Positions 63,878 through 64,000 of a DNA stretch of 64,000 nt are shown here, in pieces. Under the pieces are notes generated by a model that saw nothing but the letters and a program-made list of their open reading frames with translations, searched no databases and had not been told where the DNA came from. Origin of the DNA: an uncultured Chryseobacterium sp. (lineage in GTDB: Bacteria > Bacteroidota > Bacteroidia > Flavobacteriales > Weeksellaceae); NCBI GenBank assembly GCA_913775525.1, contig CAJYLH010000016.1, forward strand, positions 1 through 64,000, in the 5' to 3' direction. The translations under genes and the position numbers were made by a program. Each line of letters begins with the position of its first letter. Within the stretch, counting starts at the first letter, position 1.

Positions 63878-64000
63878 AATTCAAATTTTTAATAATGGAC
63901 TAATTGCTTGTGCATATAATCCATACCATATAATTTCAATAATAACGCCAAACATGAGTTAAGTAATGTTAAAATCGAGACACATGCGATGAGTAGGCTT

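Overview
The window is a chromosomal segment of a member of the Bacteroidota, most likely a Flavobacteriia of the Chryseobacterium group (Weeksellaceae). The evidence is: secreted proteins ending in type IX secretion (T9SS) sorting domains, two GLPGLI-family proteins, a degradative-type HMG-CoA reductase, a fused OPRT-ODCase UMP synthase, signal peptides ending in xAQ, almost no Shine-Dalgarno sequences, and many TAnnTTTG (-7) promoter boxes, which are typical of the phylum. The genus is inferred; no marker gene settles it. No rRNA, CRISPR array, prophage or replication origin was seen. There is one tRNA gene, tRNA-Gln(TTG).

Layout. 1-200: the 3' end of an insertion sequence (transposase C-terminus), with its end present twice in tandem. 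270-5730: tRNA-Gln, then menE, arfB, an outer-membrane barrel, a deoxyhypusine synthase-like enzyme and htpG. 5870-8240: a GLPGLI gene with a TonB-plug-like lipoprotein, an XRE regulator, an alkyltransferase-like DNA repair protein and a 48-residue microprotein. 8320-11590: recA, an MpaB-type oxygenase and a PAS-like/LuxR regulator broken by a one-base frameshift. 11770-14113: an exported protein gene split by an IS256-family element with an 8-bp target duplication; removing the element restores the frame exactly. 14178-16198: gapA and pfkA. 16230-17950: an AT-rich patch with a second GLPGLI gene. 17949-20113: a radical-SAM DNA repair pair (TIGR03915/TIGR03916). 20260-23213: a translationally coupled HMG-CoA reductase operon with a 56-residue membrane protein. 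23339-24619: a ClC channel. 24668-29720: tetR, ABC exporter, HlyD and TolC, in one operon.

30031-42413: sucC, a lipoprotein and a secreted metzincin, a MscS channel, a 1-Cys peroxiredoxin, a barrel protein, an iron-uptake pair (TonB-dependent siderophore receptor plus PepSY-TM protein) with two 21-bp operator-like repeats, a Gfo/Idh/MocA oxidoreductase and an ABC-F protein. 42524-50146: an acyltransferase, GH25 lysozyme, NDH-2, trmD, an endo/exonuclease-phosphatase family protein, an Lrp-type regulator, deoC and dusB. 50251-57391: large envelope proteins (a 1077-aa barrel with a TTG start, a T9SS lamin-tail protein, and a 938-aa M1-peptidase-like protein fused to a barrel and lacking HExxH). 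57444-63877: UMP synthase, a YkvA-type protein, two thioredoxin-fold proteins in an operon with aroC, a polytopic membrane protein and a glycine-zipper lipoprotein.

Most genes are housekeeping or envelope functions in short operons separated by strong hairpin terminators. The accessory signals are the two IS remnants or insertions, the AT-rich GLPGLI patch, the frameshifted regulator and the ABC exporter whose nucleotide-binding domain has lost most catalytic motifs. The less explored candidates are the GLPGLI/plug-like lipoprotein pair, the TIGR03915/03916 pair, the degenerate ABC exporter and the pseudo-peptidase barrel.
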